A DNA stretch of 64,000 nt from Paenibacillus sp. 19GGS1-52 (GTDB lineage Bacteria > Bacillota > Bacilli > Paenibacillales > Paenibacillaceae). Below the pieces are notes generated by a model. It worked only from the letters and a program-made list of their open reading frames with translations. It was not told the origin of the DNA and did not search any database. Both the position numbers and the translations under genes were made by a program. The DNA lies in NCBI RefSeq assembly GCF_022369515.1, contig NZ_CP059724.1, positions 6,634,001 through 6,698,000 of the forward strand, written 5' to 3'. This document shows, one piece after another, positions 35,363 through 43,924 of the stretch (positions are counted from its first letter, which is position 1; every line of letters starts with the position of its first letter).

Positions 35363-35379
35363 CCTACCTATTTAGTAGG
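35363..35379. promoter_or_regulatory. Dyad operator downstream of the sulfate promoter
   Basis: CCTAC-N7-GTAGG lies just after the predicted transcription start and next to GGAATAATAAATA on the minus strand. The position fits a repressor; a CymR-type (Rrf2 family) sulfur regulator is a reasonable guess from gene function, not from a verified motif match. Confidence 0.5.
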
Positions 35380-35389
35380 TTATAAAAAT

Positions 35390-35418
35390 ATAATACTGAA
35401 ACCCCTCTACCCTGTCAA
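35390..35418 (-). promoter_or_regulatory. Sigma-A promoter of the sulfate-uptake operon
   Basis: On the minus strand TTGACA (35413-35418) is followed after exactly 17 bases by TATTAT (35390-35395). It reads into the dyad, the terminator leader and then the binding protein gene. Confidence 0.85.
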
Positions 35419-35565
35419 ACCTTTTTTTCTTAATGGACATCACTATGGTAAAACACGAGGGTACTCATTCCTGTAAAACCCTCTTGTTATTGAGGCTATA
35501 AAGTAATATTATTGCTACATCTTAAGGGGAGTAGAAATTTACCGCGAATGTCAGGGGAGTCTATG

Positions 35566-37866
35566 ATGGGTATGGATTTAGAGTATGGACCTGCATATGG
35601 ACCTGCGCCTGCTCCGCAGAGGCCACCGCTATACAGGCGCCTATTGGGGGAGATGGGACGAAGAGTCAGAGAAACGTATCGGTATGATACGGCCTTTTGG
35701 AGAACAGCACTTTCCGGTCTCTGGGTGATTGGCTTTTTGGCTTTTACGGTCTCCATTCTGGGGATACCCACCGGATTCGGAGTAGCGACCGACATCTTGC
35801 TGGCTGCAGGTGCCGGGACCATCGTGCTGGCCATAGCCGGCAATGTTGCAGCTGTTCTGCTGGCATTGACCGGACTGCGTGTTCCACGCTTATTTGCGGG
35901 TTTTTTGTTGAGCGATATGGGAACAATTCTACTAATACTATATTACGCTGATTTAGAGATTGAAGCAGCGGCTATCATTGCTGTCCTCGTGACTCTGCTA
36001 GGAGGTCTGGGCGGTCTGACGGTGGGTCTTCTGCATAGCGGAAAGGTAGCACGAGGGGTAACGGGAATCATTCTACTAGTAGCGCTGACCTTGTTCCCTC
36101 TAACTCTAGTAAACGGGGGACAAGGGAACCCTCTGCAGAAATCAGTGGCTCCAGATGTTATCCCGCTAAGCGCAGCAGATCCCGGTGCACCCGGTGATTA
36201 TAACTGGCATATGTTCACCTATGCCAGCGGTAAGGATTTACATCGTACAGAATACAGTACAGGCGCAAGTCTTATCTCTTCTGAAGTGGATGCTTCTGCT
36301 TATATCAAGGATTGGTCCGAGCTACGGACCTTATTCTGGGGCTTTGGCTATAAGTCACTTCCTCTAAATGCACAGGTCTGGATGCCTGAGGGTGAAGGGC
36401 CTTATCCGCTTGTCCTGATGGTGCATGGCAATCATATAATGGAGGATTATTCTGAAGGGGGTTATGCTTATCTGGGCGAGCTGTTGGCAAGCCGTGGTTT
36501 CATTGCAGTATCTCTGGACGAGAACTTCTTAAACTATTCCGCCTGGTCCGGTATTCCAGACAATGATTTCAAAGTCCGGACCTGGATGATCCTGAAGCAT
36601 TTGGAGCAAATCGCAACATTCTCGCAAGAATCCGGCAATCCTTTTTATCAAAAAATCGATTCCGCACAAACCGCTTTACTCGGCCATAGCCGCGGTGGTC
36701 AGGCGGTTGCTATGGCTGCAGATGCTGGTCGCTGGTTCAAAAGTGATCCTGTACTTGCCGCAACAGATGCCTTCCATATTACTTCAGTCATCGCTTTGGC
36801 TCCTACAGACACGGCGATAGAGGGTCAGCAAGCCCGACTCAATGATGTTAATTACCTGACACTGCAGGGTGCCCGTGATGGGGATGTACATGATTTCTAC
36901 GGAGACCGGCAATATATTCGTACAACCTATTCACGCAACTCGGATGCTTTTAAGAGCTCTCTCTATATTGCCGATGCTAATCATAGCCAATTTAATAGCG
37001 ATTGGGGTCTTCGGGATCAGGTACTGCCTGCTGGTCTGTTTCTTAACCGCAGTCAGATTATGGACGGCAAAGACCAGAGGCAGATCGCCAAAGTTTATGT
37101 ATCCGCCTTTCTGGAGACTACACTGCATGGAAAGAACGAATATCAGGGCTTATTCCATGATTACCGCAGTGGCCTGCAGTGGCTGCCGGAGACCACCTAC
37201 TATAATCGTTTCCAGAGTGGCGGTTTTCGCTCAATAGTAACCTTTGATGAGGATCGCAACAAAAATACGGCAGGGAATGGAACTGCAGAAGCAACGGGCT
37301 TACTCTGGACAGAGGAACTCGCCAAGGACCGTGAATCCAAGAGCAAAGCAACTTACGGTGTCGTGCTGGAGCGCACAGCCAATGAGAGTGAAGATGCCTT
37401 TTATCGCATTACCCTTAAGAGTGGGGTAGTCACTGAGCTAAGCTTGGCCGGTGCAGAGGGCTTAAGCTTCTCCCTGGCAAACCACGACGCTGACCGGGTA
37501 GAGGATATCCAGGAAACTCCGCTATCTCCGGATGTGGAAATTGAGCTGACAGACGAAAAGGGGAACTCTGCACGAATTCCCTTGAACGAGGTAAGGCAGA
37601 TTCTACCCCTGCCGCAGACTCAGTTCACCTGGAGTCCTTGGTTAGAAGAACGGATGAGCGATGGCAAATACGGCGATCCCTCCGAGGCGATTTTCCAAAC
37701 CTATGAATTGCCGTTCGAAGAGTTCCAGAAGGAAGAACCTTCACTAGACCCCGAGAAGCTGACCACCCTCACCTTCTATCTTAAAGAGAAAGGTGACAAG
37801 ATCATGCTCGATGATATCGGATTCTATACTAGAGGAACTAGTGGAACCGGAACAGCACTAAAGTAA
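35566..37866 (+). CDS. Membrane-anchored alpha/beta-hydrolase
   Basis: A 766-residue protein. Residues ~45-185 hold four or five TM helices (WVIGFLAFTVSILGIPTGFG and following), anchoring a large hydrolase domain. Catalytic-fold motifs are LVLMVHGNH (oxyanion strand, about 283-291) and LLGHSRGGQAVA with the nucleophile S375; a histidine in IADANHSQF and an acid in LQGARDGDVH are candidates for the triad. The last ~170 residues form a beta-rich extra domain. I chose ATG 35566, 6 bases after AGGGGAG; a TTG start 54 bases upstream lacks a site. Substrate unknown; the fold resembles cutinase/PET-hydrolase-like esterases. Confidence 0.75.
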   Translation: MGMDLEYGPAYGPAPAPQRPPLYRRLLGEMGRRVRETYRYDTAFWRTALSGLWVIGFLAFTVSILGIPTGFGVATDILLAAGAGTIVLAIAGNVAAVLLALTGLRVPRLFAGFLLSDMGTILLILYYADLEIEAAAIIAVLVTLLGGLGGLTVGLLHSGKVARGVTGIILLVALTLFPLTLVNGGQGNPLQKSVAPDVIPLSAADPGAPGDYNWHMFTYASGKDLHRTEYSTGASLISSEVDASAYIKDWSELRTLFWGFGYKSLPLNAQVWMPEGEGPYPLVLMVHGNHIMEDYSEGGYAYLGELLASRGFIAVSLDENFLNYSAWSGIPDNDFKVRTWMILKHLEQIATFSQESGNPFYQKIDSAQTALLGHSRGGQAVAMAADAGRWFKSDPVLAATDAFHITSVIALAPTDTAIEGQQARLNDVNYLTLQGARDGDVHDFYGDRQYIRTTYSRNSDAFKSSLYIADANHSQFNSDWGLRDQVLPAGLFLNRSQIMDGKDQRQIAKVYVSAFLETTLHGKNEYQGLFHDYRSGLQWLPETTYYNRFQSGGFRSIVTFDEDRNKNTAGNGTAEATGLLWTEELAKDRESKSKATYGVVLERTANESEDAFYRITLKSGVVTELSLAGAEGLSFSLANHDADRVEDIQETPLSPDVEIELTDEKGNSARIPLNEVRQILPLPQTQFTWSPWLEERMSDGKYGDPSEAIFQTYELPFEEFQKEEPSLDPEKLTTLTFYLKEKGDKIMLDDIGFYTRGTSGTGTALK

Positions 37867-37878
37867 AATGCCAATATT

Positions 37879-37925
37879 TAAAGGGCCTCCCCTGCCGCGC
37901 TAATCCGCAACAGAGGAGGCCCTTT
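37879..37925. terminator. Bidirectional terminator between hydrolase and lactonase genes
   Basis: AAAGGGCCTCC at the left arm pairs with GGAGGCCCTTT at the right arm, flanked by A and T runs, between two convergent genes. Confidence 0.85.
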
Positions 37926-37962
37926 AATATTGTTATATACCCTTAATTATTTGACTCTGTCC

Positions 37963-39012
37963 TCATACCGCCGTAATGCAGACCGGCGAAGCTATCTCCA
38001 GTATATTGCCTGTAGGAATCAATCTGCCTGTGTCAGCATCGATAGTAAACGAGGTGATATTACCGCTATTCTGGTTAGCGGCAAGCAGGACCCCCCCAAT
38101 GATAGCGAAGTTTCGCGGCGTACGTCCACCTGATTTCTGCCAGTCCGCTACCTCAAGCAAACCAGTGGAAGCATGAATATGAAACAGGACAATGCTATCA
38201 TGTCCCCGGTTGGAAGCATACAGAAACCGTCCGCACGGTGAAATATGAATGTCGGCGGCAGTATCATTGCTACCCGCACTATAGGATTCTGGAAGCGTGT
38301 TGATCTGCTGCAATATTCCCAGTGCTCCAAGCTGCTCATCGCTTTCAAATACAGTGACTGTACTATTCAGCTCATTGATTAGATATACCCATTGTCCCGA
38401 AGGGTGAACAGCGAGATGGCGTGGCCCTGAACCAGGTGGCAGGTTCACCTCATGGTGCTTAATCAGTTTGCCTTCTTCAGTCTGGTAGAGCACAATTTGA
38501 TCTAGACCCAGATCACAGACGAGTATACGCCCACCGCTGCTGTCCGGAATAACGGAATGGGGATGCGGCGCCTCTTGGCGGTCTTGGCGAAGCCCCGAGC
38601 CCTGATGTCTAACCTGGTCAGACATGACTTGAAGTGAGCCATCACCATTCAGAGGGAATACATTGACATTTCCCCCCATATAATTGGAGACGAATATGAA
38701 ATCATCCTTCGGGCTGATAGAAACATAACAAGGAGATCCTCCTTCAGTCCGTTGGCTCCCAAGTGGCGATAATTCTCTGGTGCGAGCATCAATGGAAAAG
38801 GCATGAATCTCACCCTCTTCCTGCTCACTAACCGCGTACAATACACTTTTTGTGCTATTTACAGCTAAATATGACGGACTCTCAATACCTGAGATTCCTG
38901 CCAGATTTCTAATCTCCCCAGAGATCAAATTCAAAGAGCATAAGAGAAGGGCCTTCTCTCCTTTAGGCTTATAGGTTCCAACATAAAACAACATTTCATC
39001 GTAACGTTCCAT
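37963..39012 (-). CDS. Lactonase family beta-propeller protein, 6-phosphogluconolactonase-like
   Basis: A 349-residue seven-bladed propeller of the Pgl/YkgB group. Repeated blade motifs include LLCSLNLISGEIRNLAGISG, SPCYVSISPKDDFIFVSNYM, GSGPRHLAVHPSGQWVYLIN and ADIHISPCGRFLYASNRGHD. Members such as E. coli Pgl hydrolyse 6-phosphogluconolactone in the pentose phosphate pathway. No signal peptide is present. The gene is single, between two convergent or divergent neighbours. Confidence 0.88.
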   Translation of the reverse strand: MERYDEMLFYVGTYKPKGEKALLLCSLNLISGEIRNLAGISGIESPSYLAVNSTKSVLYAVSEQEEGEIHAFSIDARTRELSPLGSQRTEGGSPCYVSISPKDDFIFVSNYMGGNVNVFPLNGDGSLQVMSDQVRHQGSGLRQDRQEAPHPHSVIPDSSGGRILVCDLGLDQIVLYQTEEGKLIKHHEVNLPPGSGPRHLAVHPSGQWVYLINELNSTVTVFESDEQLGALGILQQINTLPESYSAGSNDTAADIHISPCGRFLYASNRGHDSIVLFHIHASTGLLEVADWQKSGGRTPRNFAIIGGVLLAANQNSGNITSFTIDADTGRLIPTGNILEIASPVCITAV

Positions 39013-39278
39013 GACAGCGACTCCTTCTTTAGTAATTAGCAGCCTTTACAGCTTCGAAAAAATATACATCAGAGCACAGCGAAAGGCTGATCTATATTGC
39101 CATTATCTGTACATTTTTTCACTATAGCATGTTTGCGTTTGCAATACATCAGTGATTTAAATGATTCATTCTGGGCAAACTATAAAGATGCCTCCAATTT
39201 ATTACACCTGATTTAAACTATCTACAAGCGGTTAATAGTAAACATCAAAGATAACAATACTTAAGGAGATGAAGTGAA

Positions 39279-39539
39279 ATGAGTTTTTTGTGGATGTTGA
39301 TTGTTGGTGGAGTCATTGGCTGGTTGGCGGGTCTGATCATGGGCAGAGATATTCCAGGAGGTGTTATCGGTAATATTATTGCCGGTATTCTGGGCTCATG
39401 GCTTGGCGGAATGCTGCTGGGAAGCTGGGGACCTAAAGTAAGTGATTTCTACGTGTTCCCATCTCTGGTCGGAGCTATCGTGCTGATCTTTATTGTCAGC
39501 CTAATTCTTCGTTCTGTTGGCGGACGCAGCCGTTCATAA
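39279..39539 (+). CDS. GlsB/YeaQ/YmgE-family stress membrane protein
   Basis: An 86-residue protein with three glycine-rich TM helices: FLWMLIVGGVIGWLAGLIMG (2-21), GVIGNIIAGILGSWLGGMLL (28-47) and LVGAIVLIFIVSLILRSVGG (60-79). This is the transglycosylase-associated (GlsB) family, often induced by general stress. The start is ATG behind AAGGAGATGAAG. A strong terminator follows, so it is monocistronic. Confidence 0.92.
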   Translation: MSFLWMLIVGGVIGWLAGLIMGRDIPGGVIGNIIAGILGSWLGGMLLGSWGPKVSDFYVFPSLVGAIVLIFIVSLILRSVGGRSRS

Positions 39540-39578
39540 ACCTGTTATACCTATAATAGCTTGTAAATAATAATGGTA

Positions 39579-39613
39579 AGAAGCCCGTCAGAGTATGCTC
39601 TGACGGGCTTCTT
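39579..39613 (+). terminator. Intrinsic terminator after the GlsB-family gene
   Basis: AGAAGCCCGTCAGAG pairs perfectly with CTCTGACGGGCTTCT around a four-base TATG loop, then TTATAT. Confidence 0.9.
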
Positions 39614-39722
39614 ATATGTGATTACCATTCAAGAGCTGTCCGCTACTCGTTCAATGTTTTGCCATCGTGTTTCTGTTATAATAATGAAGCTAGTGACTCA
39701 AATCACAGAGAGGTTGTGAAAC

Positions 39723-40229
39723 ATGGGCAATATAAACCCCTCGCTTCTACATATTGGCTCCACTTTGGGGGCCGTGTTCATGGCGCTGATGGTTATTGTT
39801 ATTCGTCTAAAAGCAAGCTCCCGTCCGGTTACCATCCGTAAGATATGGATTCCCCCACTCGGCATGTCGACTGGCTTTGCCATGTTCGTCGTACCTGAAG
39901 TAAGGTTTCCCCTATGGTGGGCGGCAATCGCCTTCTTGACCGGCTGGTTCATCTTTGCGTATCCTCTAATTCGCAGTACTATCTTTGAGCAACGAGACGG
40001 GCAGATCTTCGCCCAGCGCTCCAAGAGCTTCGCCTTTATTCTGCTCGGGCTGCTTCTAGTCCGCACACTGCTACATGAATTTATCAATCAGTATGTTTCC
40101 GTTCCGCAGTCCGGTGGACTCTTCTTCATTCTGGCCTTCGGCATGATTGTCCACTGGAGACTGTTCATGTATAAACGTTATAACGTGCTGGCTCCGCCGG
40201 AGACTCGTCTTCCTGAGCCACGGGTATAA
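39723..40229 (+). CDS. CcdC-family membrane protein
   Basis: A 168-residue protein with five predicted TM helices. The stretch IRLKASSRPVTIRKIWIPPL after TM1 and ERFPLWW-like FPLWWAAIAFLTGWFIFAYP are typical of the CcdC family (B. subtilis CcdC is encoded with the cytochrome c maturation protein CcdA). Its role there is not established and ccdA is not near here. The start is ATG behind GAGAGG. The gap to the next gene is 330 bases. Confidence 0.8.
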   Translation: MGNINPSLLHIGSTLGAVFMALMVIVIRLKASSRPVTIRKIWIPPLGMSTGFAMFVVPEVRFPLWWAAIAFLTGWFIFAYPLIRSTIFEQRDGQIFAQRSKSFAFILLGLLLVRTLLHEFINQYVSVPQSGGLFFILAFGMIVHWRLFMYKRYNVLAPPETRLPEPRV

Positions 40230-40559
40230 ATTTTCTGTGAACGAGTTGACCCAGACCCCCTAGCCGATGGCTCTTCATGCAGCCACCGGCTAGCTTCCGT
40301 ATTCATTCGCCACGCATATTTAGTTCTACTGCTACATACAATGTCTTCACCAGTACTGCGCCATTCCTTAGAACGGACAGATAATCCTTCTCCATCCTTA
40401 AAGGTTACAGTTTTTCGAAGCGATGTCAGGTAACTTACGACCGGATACGTTAGAATATAAGCATACTTAACGTCAAGCTCCCAAAACAGGCTTTGCTGAG
40501 AACAGCATAGACATGTTGCGTGAGGTTTTGTATAACTTTTAGAGAGTGGGGACAGGCAA
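40230..40559. other. Gene-free gap before the lactate dehydrogenase gene
   Basis: CTAGCCGATGGCT at about 40260 pairs with AGCCACCGGCTAG near 40294, a hairpin without a good T run that may end the ccdC transcript. A minus-strand frame is open through most of the remaining gap but has no start codon or binding site. The last 40 bases contain the GTGGGGA site for the following TTG start. Nothing else is seen. Confidence 0.4.
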
Positions 40560-41516
40560 TTGAAAAGTAAATCAAGAAAAGTGGCGATAGTCGGCTCCGG
40601 AATGGTCGGTTCCAGCTGTGCCTATTCCATGGTTAATCAGGCTATTTGCGACGAGATCATGATGATCGACCGCACGTATGACCGGGCCATGGCACAAGCG
40701 CTTGACCTCTCGCACTGCATGGATTTCACAGGCACCCGGACGAAGGTATATGCTGGCACCTCTAATGATTGCGCTGGCATGGATGTTGTGATCCTGACCG
40801 CAGGTGCAAATCCCAAGCCAGGCCAGACACGGCTTGATGTTCTGGATGACGCTGCAGTGATTACCACAGAAATTATAACCAACATTATGGCTGGCGGCTT
40901 TGACGGGATCTTTGTAATCGCCGCTAACCCGGTCGATATTGTCACCTATATGGTATGGAAAATATCTGGACTGCCCCGTCACCGAATTATCGGCACAGGC
41001 ACCTCTATCGACTCCTCACGCCTAAAGACATTACTGTCTGATGTGTTCTCCATTGATCCCCGCAGCGTTAACGGCTACGCGCTCGGAGAGCACGGTGAAT
41101 CGCAGTTTGTGGCTTGGTCTCATGTAACGATCGGTGGTAAACCGATTCTGCAGATTATGGAGCAGCACCGCGAGCGCTTCAGCCATCTGGATCTGGAGGA
41201 TATTGCCCGCAAGACGAAGGATGCCGGGTGGGAGATCTTTACACGCAAGGGTTCTACGCATTTCGGCATTGGCAGTGCACTGGCCTATATCACCCGTTCT
41301 ATCCTCAATGACGAGCATAAGATCATTGCAGTCTCAGCCATTCTTGATGGCGAGTATGGACTAAGTGAGGTATGTGCTGGGGTGCCCGCTATTATTGGAC
41401 GCGACGGAATCAAGGAACTGCTAGAACTGAATTTAAGCAGTGAAGAATTCGAGAAATTCAACGCTTCCTGCAGCATCATCCGCACTGGCATTGAGAGCCT
41501 ACATCTGGAGGATTGA
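40560..41516 (+). CDS. L-lactate dehydrogenase family, NAD-dependent 2-hydroxyacid dehydrogenase
   Basis: A 318-residue Rossmann enzyme. NAD binding: [20 protein letters not shown] (9-28) with D37 for the ribose. The catalytic histidine is H178 in GEHGES; R154 in SIDSSRLK binds the substrate carboxylate; R91 in PGQTRLDV closes the active-site loop. The specificity loop reads [12 protein letters not shown]85 takes the place of the Gln102 of lactate dehydrogenases (Arg in malate dehydrogenases). The start is TTG at 40560, 7 bases after GGGGA. Pyruvate/lactate is the likely pair, but another 2-oxoacid is possible. Confidence 0.85.
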   Translation: MKSKSRKVAIVGSGMVGSSCAYSMVNQAICDEIMMIDRTYDRAMAQALDLSHCMDFTGTRTKVYAGTSNDCAGMDVVILTAGANPKPGQTRLDVLDDAAVITTEIITNIMAGGFDGIFVIAANPVDIVTYMVWKISGLPRHRIIGTGTSIDSSRLKTLLSDVFSIDPRSVNGYALGEHGESQFVAWSHVTIGGKPILQIMEQHRERFSHLDLEDIARKTKDAGWEIFTRKGSTHFGIGSALAYITRSILNDEHKIIAVSAILDGEYGLSEVCAGVPAIIGRDGIKELLELNLSSEEFEKFNASCSIIRTGIESLHLED

Positions 41517-41541
41517 ATAGAATATAACTCCTTAACAAGAA

Positions 41542-41634
41542 GAAACGGCTTCGCCGTCCTTTTAGGGGTGGCATCCGTTTCTTCGAGAAATATAAGGATA
41601 AGTTATCGTGTGCAACATATAAATTCTTATATTT
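41542..41634 (+). repeat. Two-hairpin intergenic repeat, copy 2
   Basis: Matches copy 1 (22271-22363) at 88 of 93 positions. The changes fall in loops or leave the outer stems GAAACGG/CCGTTTC and AATATAAG/CTTATATT intact. It lies 25 bases after the lactate dehydrogenase stop and before a terminator. Confidence 0.88.
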
Positions 41635-41641
41635 AATCAGC

Positions 41642-41688
41642 AAAAACCTCCGTTCCTGCACGCTATTGTGCAGAACCGGAGGTTTTTT
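41642..41688. terminator. Terminator between lactate dehydrogenase and chemoreceptor genes
   Basis: AAAAACCTCCG pairs with CGGAGGTTTTTT, with an inner CTGCAC/GTGCAG helix. The A and T runs let it work on both convergent transcripts. Confidence 0.9.
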
Positions 41689-41701
41689 GAGCTTAGATAG
41701 A

Positions 41702-43729
41702 TTATTGTCTGAACTTCTCAATCTCGTCCTTCAGCTCAGACATCATATGATTCAATGAATCTGCCGAGGATACAATGTTCTTCATAATTTCTGTCTGCTC
41801 CGTGGAAGCGTAGGCTACCGCTTGGGCATTCTCAGCCGAATCCTTGGCGATAGTCAACATATCGGTAACAGAAGCTGTTATTTCTTCTGTCCCTGCAGAC
41901 ATTTCCTCGTTGATAGCTGACACTTCTTGAATCTGTAAGGAAACCTCATGGATAGAAGAGCGGATATGCTCGAAAGCAGCACCTACATTCTTCATTTTAT
42001 GCATGCCCGCGTCAATTTCAACAATACTTTTCTTCATGGACTGGCCTGCGCTAGTCGTTGAAGATTGAATTCGTGCGATTAGCTCCACAATATTGATTAC
42101 AGAGATATTCGTCCGTTCAGCCAGCTTCTTCACTTCATTCGCCACTACTCCAAAGCCCCGACCATGCTCGCCCGCCCGGGCGGCTTCAATCGAAGCATTC
42201 AAGGACAGCAATCCCGTCTGGTTAGCAATCTCCGAAATGACATCTACAATTTGCCCAACCTGTACGGATTGCTCCGTTAACGCTCCGATTAATTCCGCTG
42301 TTTGGTTGGCTGCGGTGATGATAATCGTCATTTGCTGCAGCGTAGATTGAATTTCGAGATAACCGGCATGTACCTCGGAGTTGACTATCTCCGCCTGATC
42401 AGATACAGCCACGGATGATTCCGCAATTCTCTGCAAACCAATGGCCATCTCTTCCGTCGCTCTGGCGGATTGCTCAGAACCTTTAAACTGATCTTCCATC
42501 CCCTGCGCTACCTCTTGAACAACTGTGGCAATCTCTGCTGAGGTATTAGAAGATAATTGCGCCGACTCCAGCAGCCCTTCCGACGAAGCTGCGACCTGCA
42601 CCACGGCTGTATCTATCTTGCTGACAATAGCGGATAAAGACTCAATCATATCATTGATATTGTGGCTCATCTGGCCAATCTCATCCTCCGAATGGACCAC
42701 TACCCTTTCGCTTAATCTGCCCTCGGTTACCTTCTTCATAACGGTTGAGATGGCAACAATAGGCTTAACAATACGATGGGTAAGATAAAGGGAGATAAGG
42801 ACGATTAGCACTATAATACCCAGTAGAAAGAGGATGACTACTCTTTGAGCGGAAGTAACCTTTGCCGTAATCTCGCTCTTGGGTACTGTTATAAGAAGCT
42901 TCCAATCCGTCCCGGCAATCGTCTTAAAATAGGTTATAACTTCCTGCCCGTCTTCACCCTTATAAGTTTGGGAGCCGCTTTCCTGGCTCAGAATGTTTGT
43001 GACAGCCTGCTTCATGGCAGCTTCCTTGGCATAATCTGCAAGCTTTTTGCCAATCCGCAACGGATCGGACGATGTATAATATTCGCCCGCGCCTGAGATC
43101 ACATATCCATATCCGGTTTCAGCTATATGGATGCTCTTGCTCATGTCTGTCAGAATGTCGGGAGTTACCGAAAAGGCTATGCCTCCGGCAAATTGATCGT
43201 CTTGGTCAACCATCGGAACGATGATCGGGATTATGTATTTTTTGAGTGGCTCCAGATACGTCATACCTGCAACTACAGGTTTATGCGTTTCTTTGGCTTT
43301 TAGAAAATAATCAGCCTTACTGCTGTCAGCCGTCATCTTAATCATATTGCTTAAAAGGCCGCTCCTATTGATGACACTGTAGCCTTCAGATTGGGTATCA
43401 CTGTCATCCAGCACTTTAATCACGGGAAAGATACTCGCAAGCTTATCCGTATCAAATTCCTTATGCTGAGCAACAAGCTCCTCTACCGCGGAGGTTTTCG
43501 TCTGCAGCCATTCGTCAATTCGCGTGGTGTTCATCTCCAAGATTTTCTGCGTCAACTGCTCCGTATCATCTCGTGTAACACCTCCGAAGAAATTCAATAG
43601 AAATAACGTAGCTGCGAGCAAGGGAACAATGGCAATAGCAAGAATTACAAGTGACCATTTTGTTCGAATGGATGCCGCCTTTCTTTTCCTTACATTCATT
43701 TTCATTTTTCCCCAAACGTTTCCACTCAT
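41702..43729 (-). CDS. Methyl-accepting chemotaxis protein
   Basis: A 675-residue receptor. TM1 is at about 24-46 ([20 protein letters not shown]), an extracellular double-Cache-type sensor spans about 50-290 (with [20 protein letters not shown] and [20 protein letters not shown]), TM2 lies at about 298-318, then HAMP and a long cytosolic coiled coil. The signalling tip is [20 protein letters not shown] followed by [20 protein letters not shown]. It signals through CheA/CheW to the flagellar motor. The ligand is unknown. The start follows GGAGGATTAAGGG. Confidence 0.93.
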   Translation of the reverse strand: MSGNVWGKMKMNVRKRKAASIRTKWSLVILAIAIVPLLAATLFLLNFFGGVTRDDTEQLTQKILEMNTTRIDEWLQTKTSAVEELVAQHKEFDTDKLASIFPVIKVLDDSDTQSEGYSVINRSGLLSNMIKMTADSSKADYFLKAKETHKPVVAGMTYLEPLKKYIIPIIVPMVDQDDQFAGGIAFSVTPDILTDMSKSIHIAETGYGYVISGAGEYYTSSDPLRIGKKLADYAKEAAMKQAVTNILSQESGSQTYKGEDGQEVITYFKTIAGTDWKLLITVPKSEITAKVTSAQRVVILFLLGIIVLIVLISLYLTHRIVKPIVAISTVMKKVTEGRLSERVVVHSEDEIGQMSHNINDMIESLSAIVSKIDTAVVQVAASSEGLLESAQLSSNTSAEIATVVQEVAQGMEDQFKGSEQSARATEEMAIGLQRIAESSVAVSDQAEIVNSEVHAGYLEIQSTLQQMTIIITAANQTAELIGALTEQSVQVGQIVDVISEIANQTGLLSLNASIEAARAGEHGRGFGVVANEVKKLAERTNISVINIVELIARIQSSTTSAGQSMKKSIVEIDAGMHKMKNVGAAFEHIRSSIHEVSLQIQEVSAINEEMSAGTEEITASVTDMLTIAKDSAENAQAVAYASTEQTEIMKNIVSSADSLNHMMSELKDEIEKFRQ

Positions 43730-43924
43730 CCCTTAATCCTCCTACAATAAATGGTTTCCATTTACATATGCTGTAAATACATAATCATATATCGGCAGAA
43801 ATAGACAAATTCTTTTGCTTTATAAACGAAAAATAAGCCTTTAGACCCAATAAATGGGATTCCAAAGACTTATATCGACAGAAATTGCATATTGATGATA
43901 ATAAGGAATAGACCCTCTTCAAGC

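Noticed and set aside
40256-40545. A long open frame on the minus strand in the gap before the lactate dehydrogenase gene.
   Set aside because: There is no ATG, GTG or TTG with a binding site, no recognisable motif, and the composition is not typical of coding DNA.
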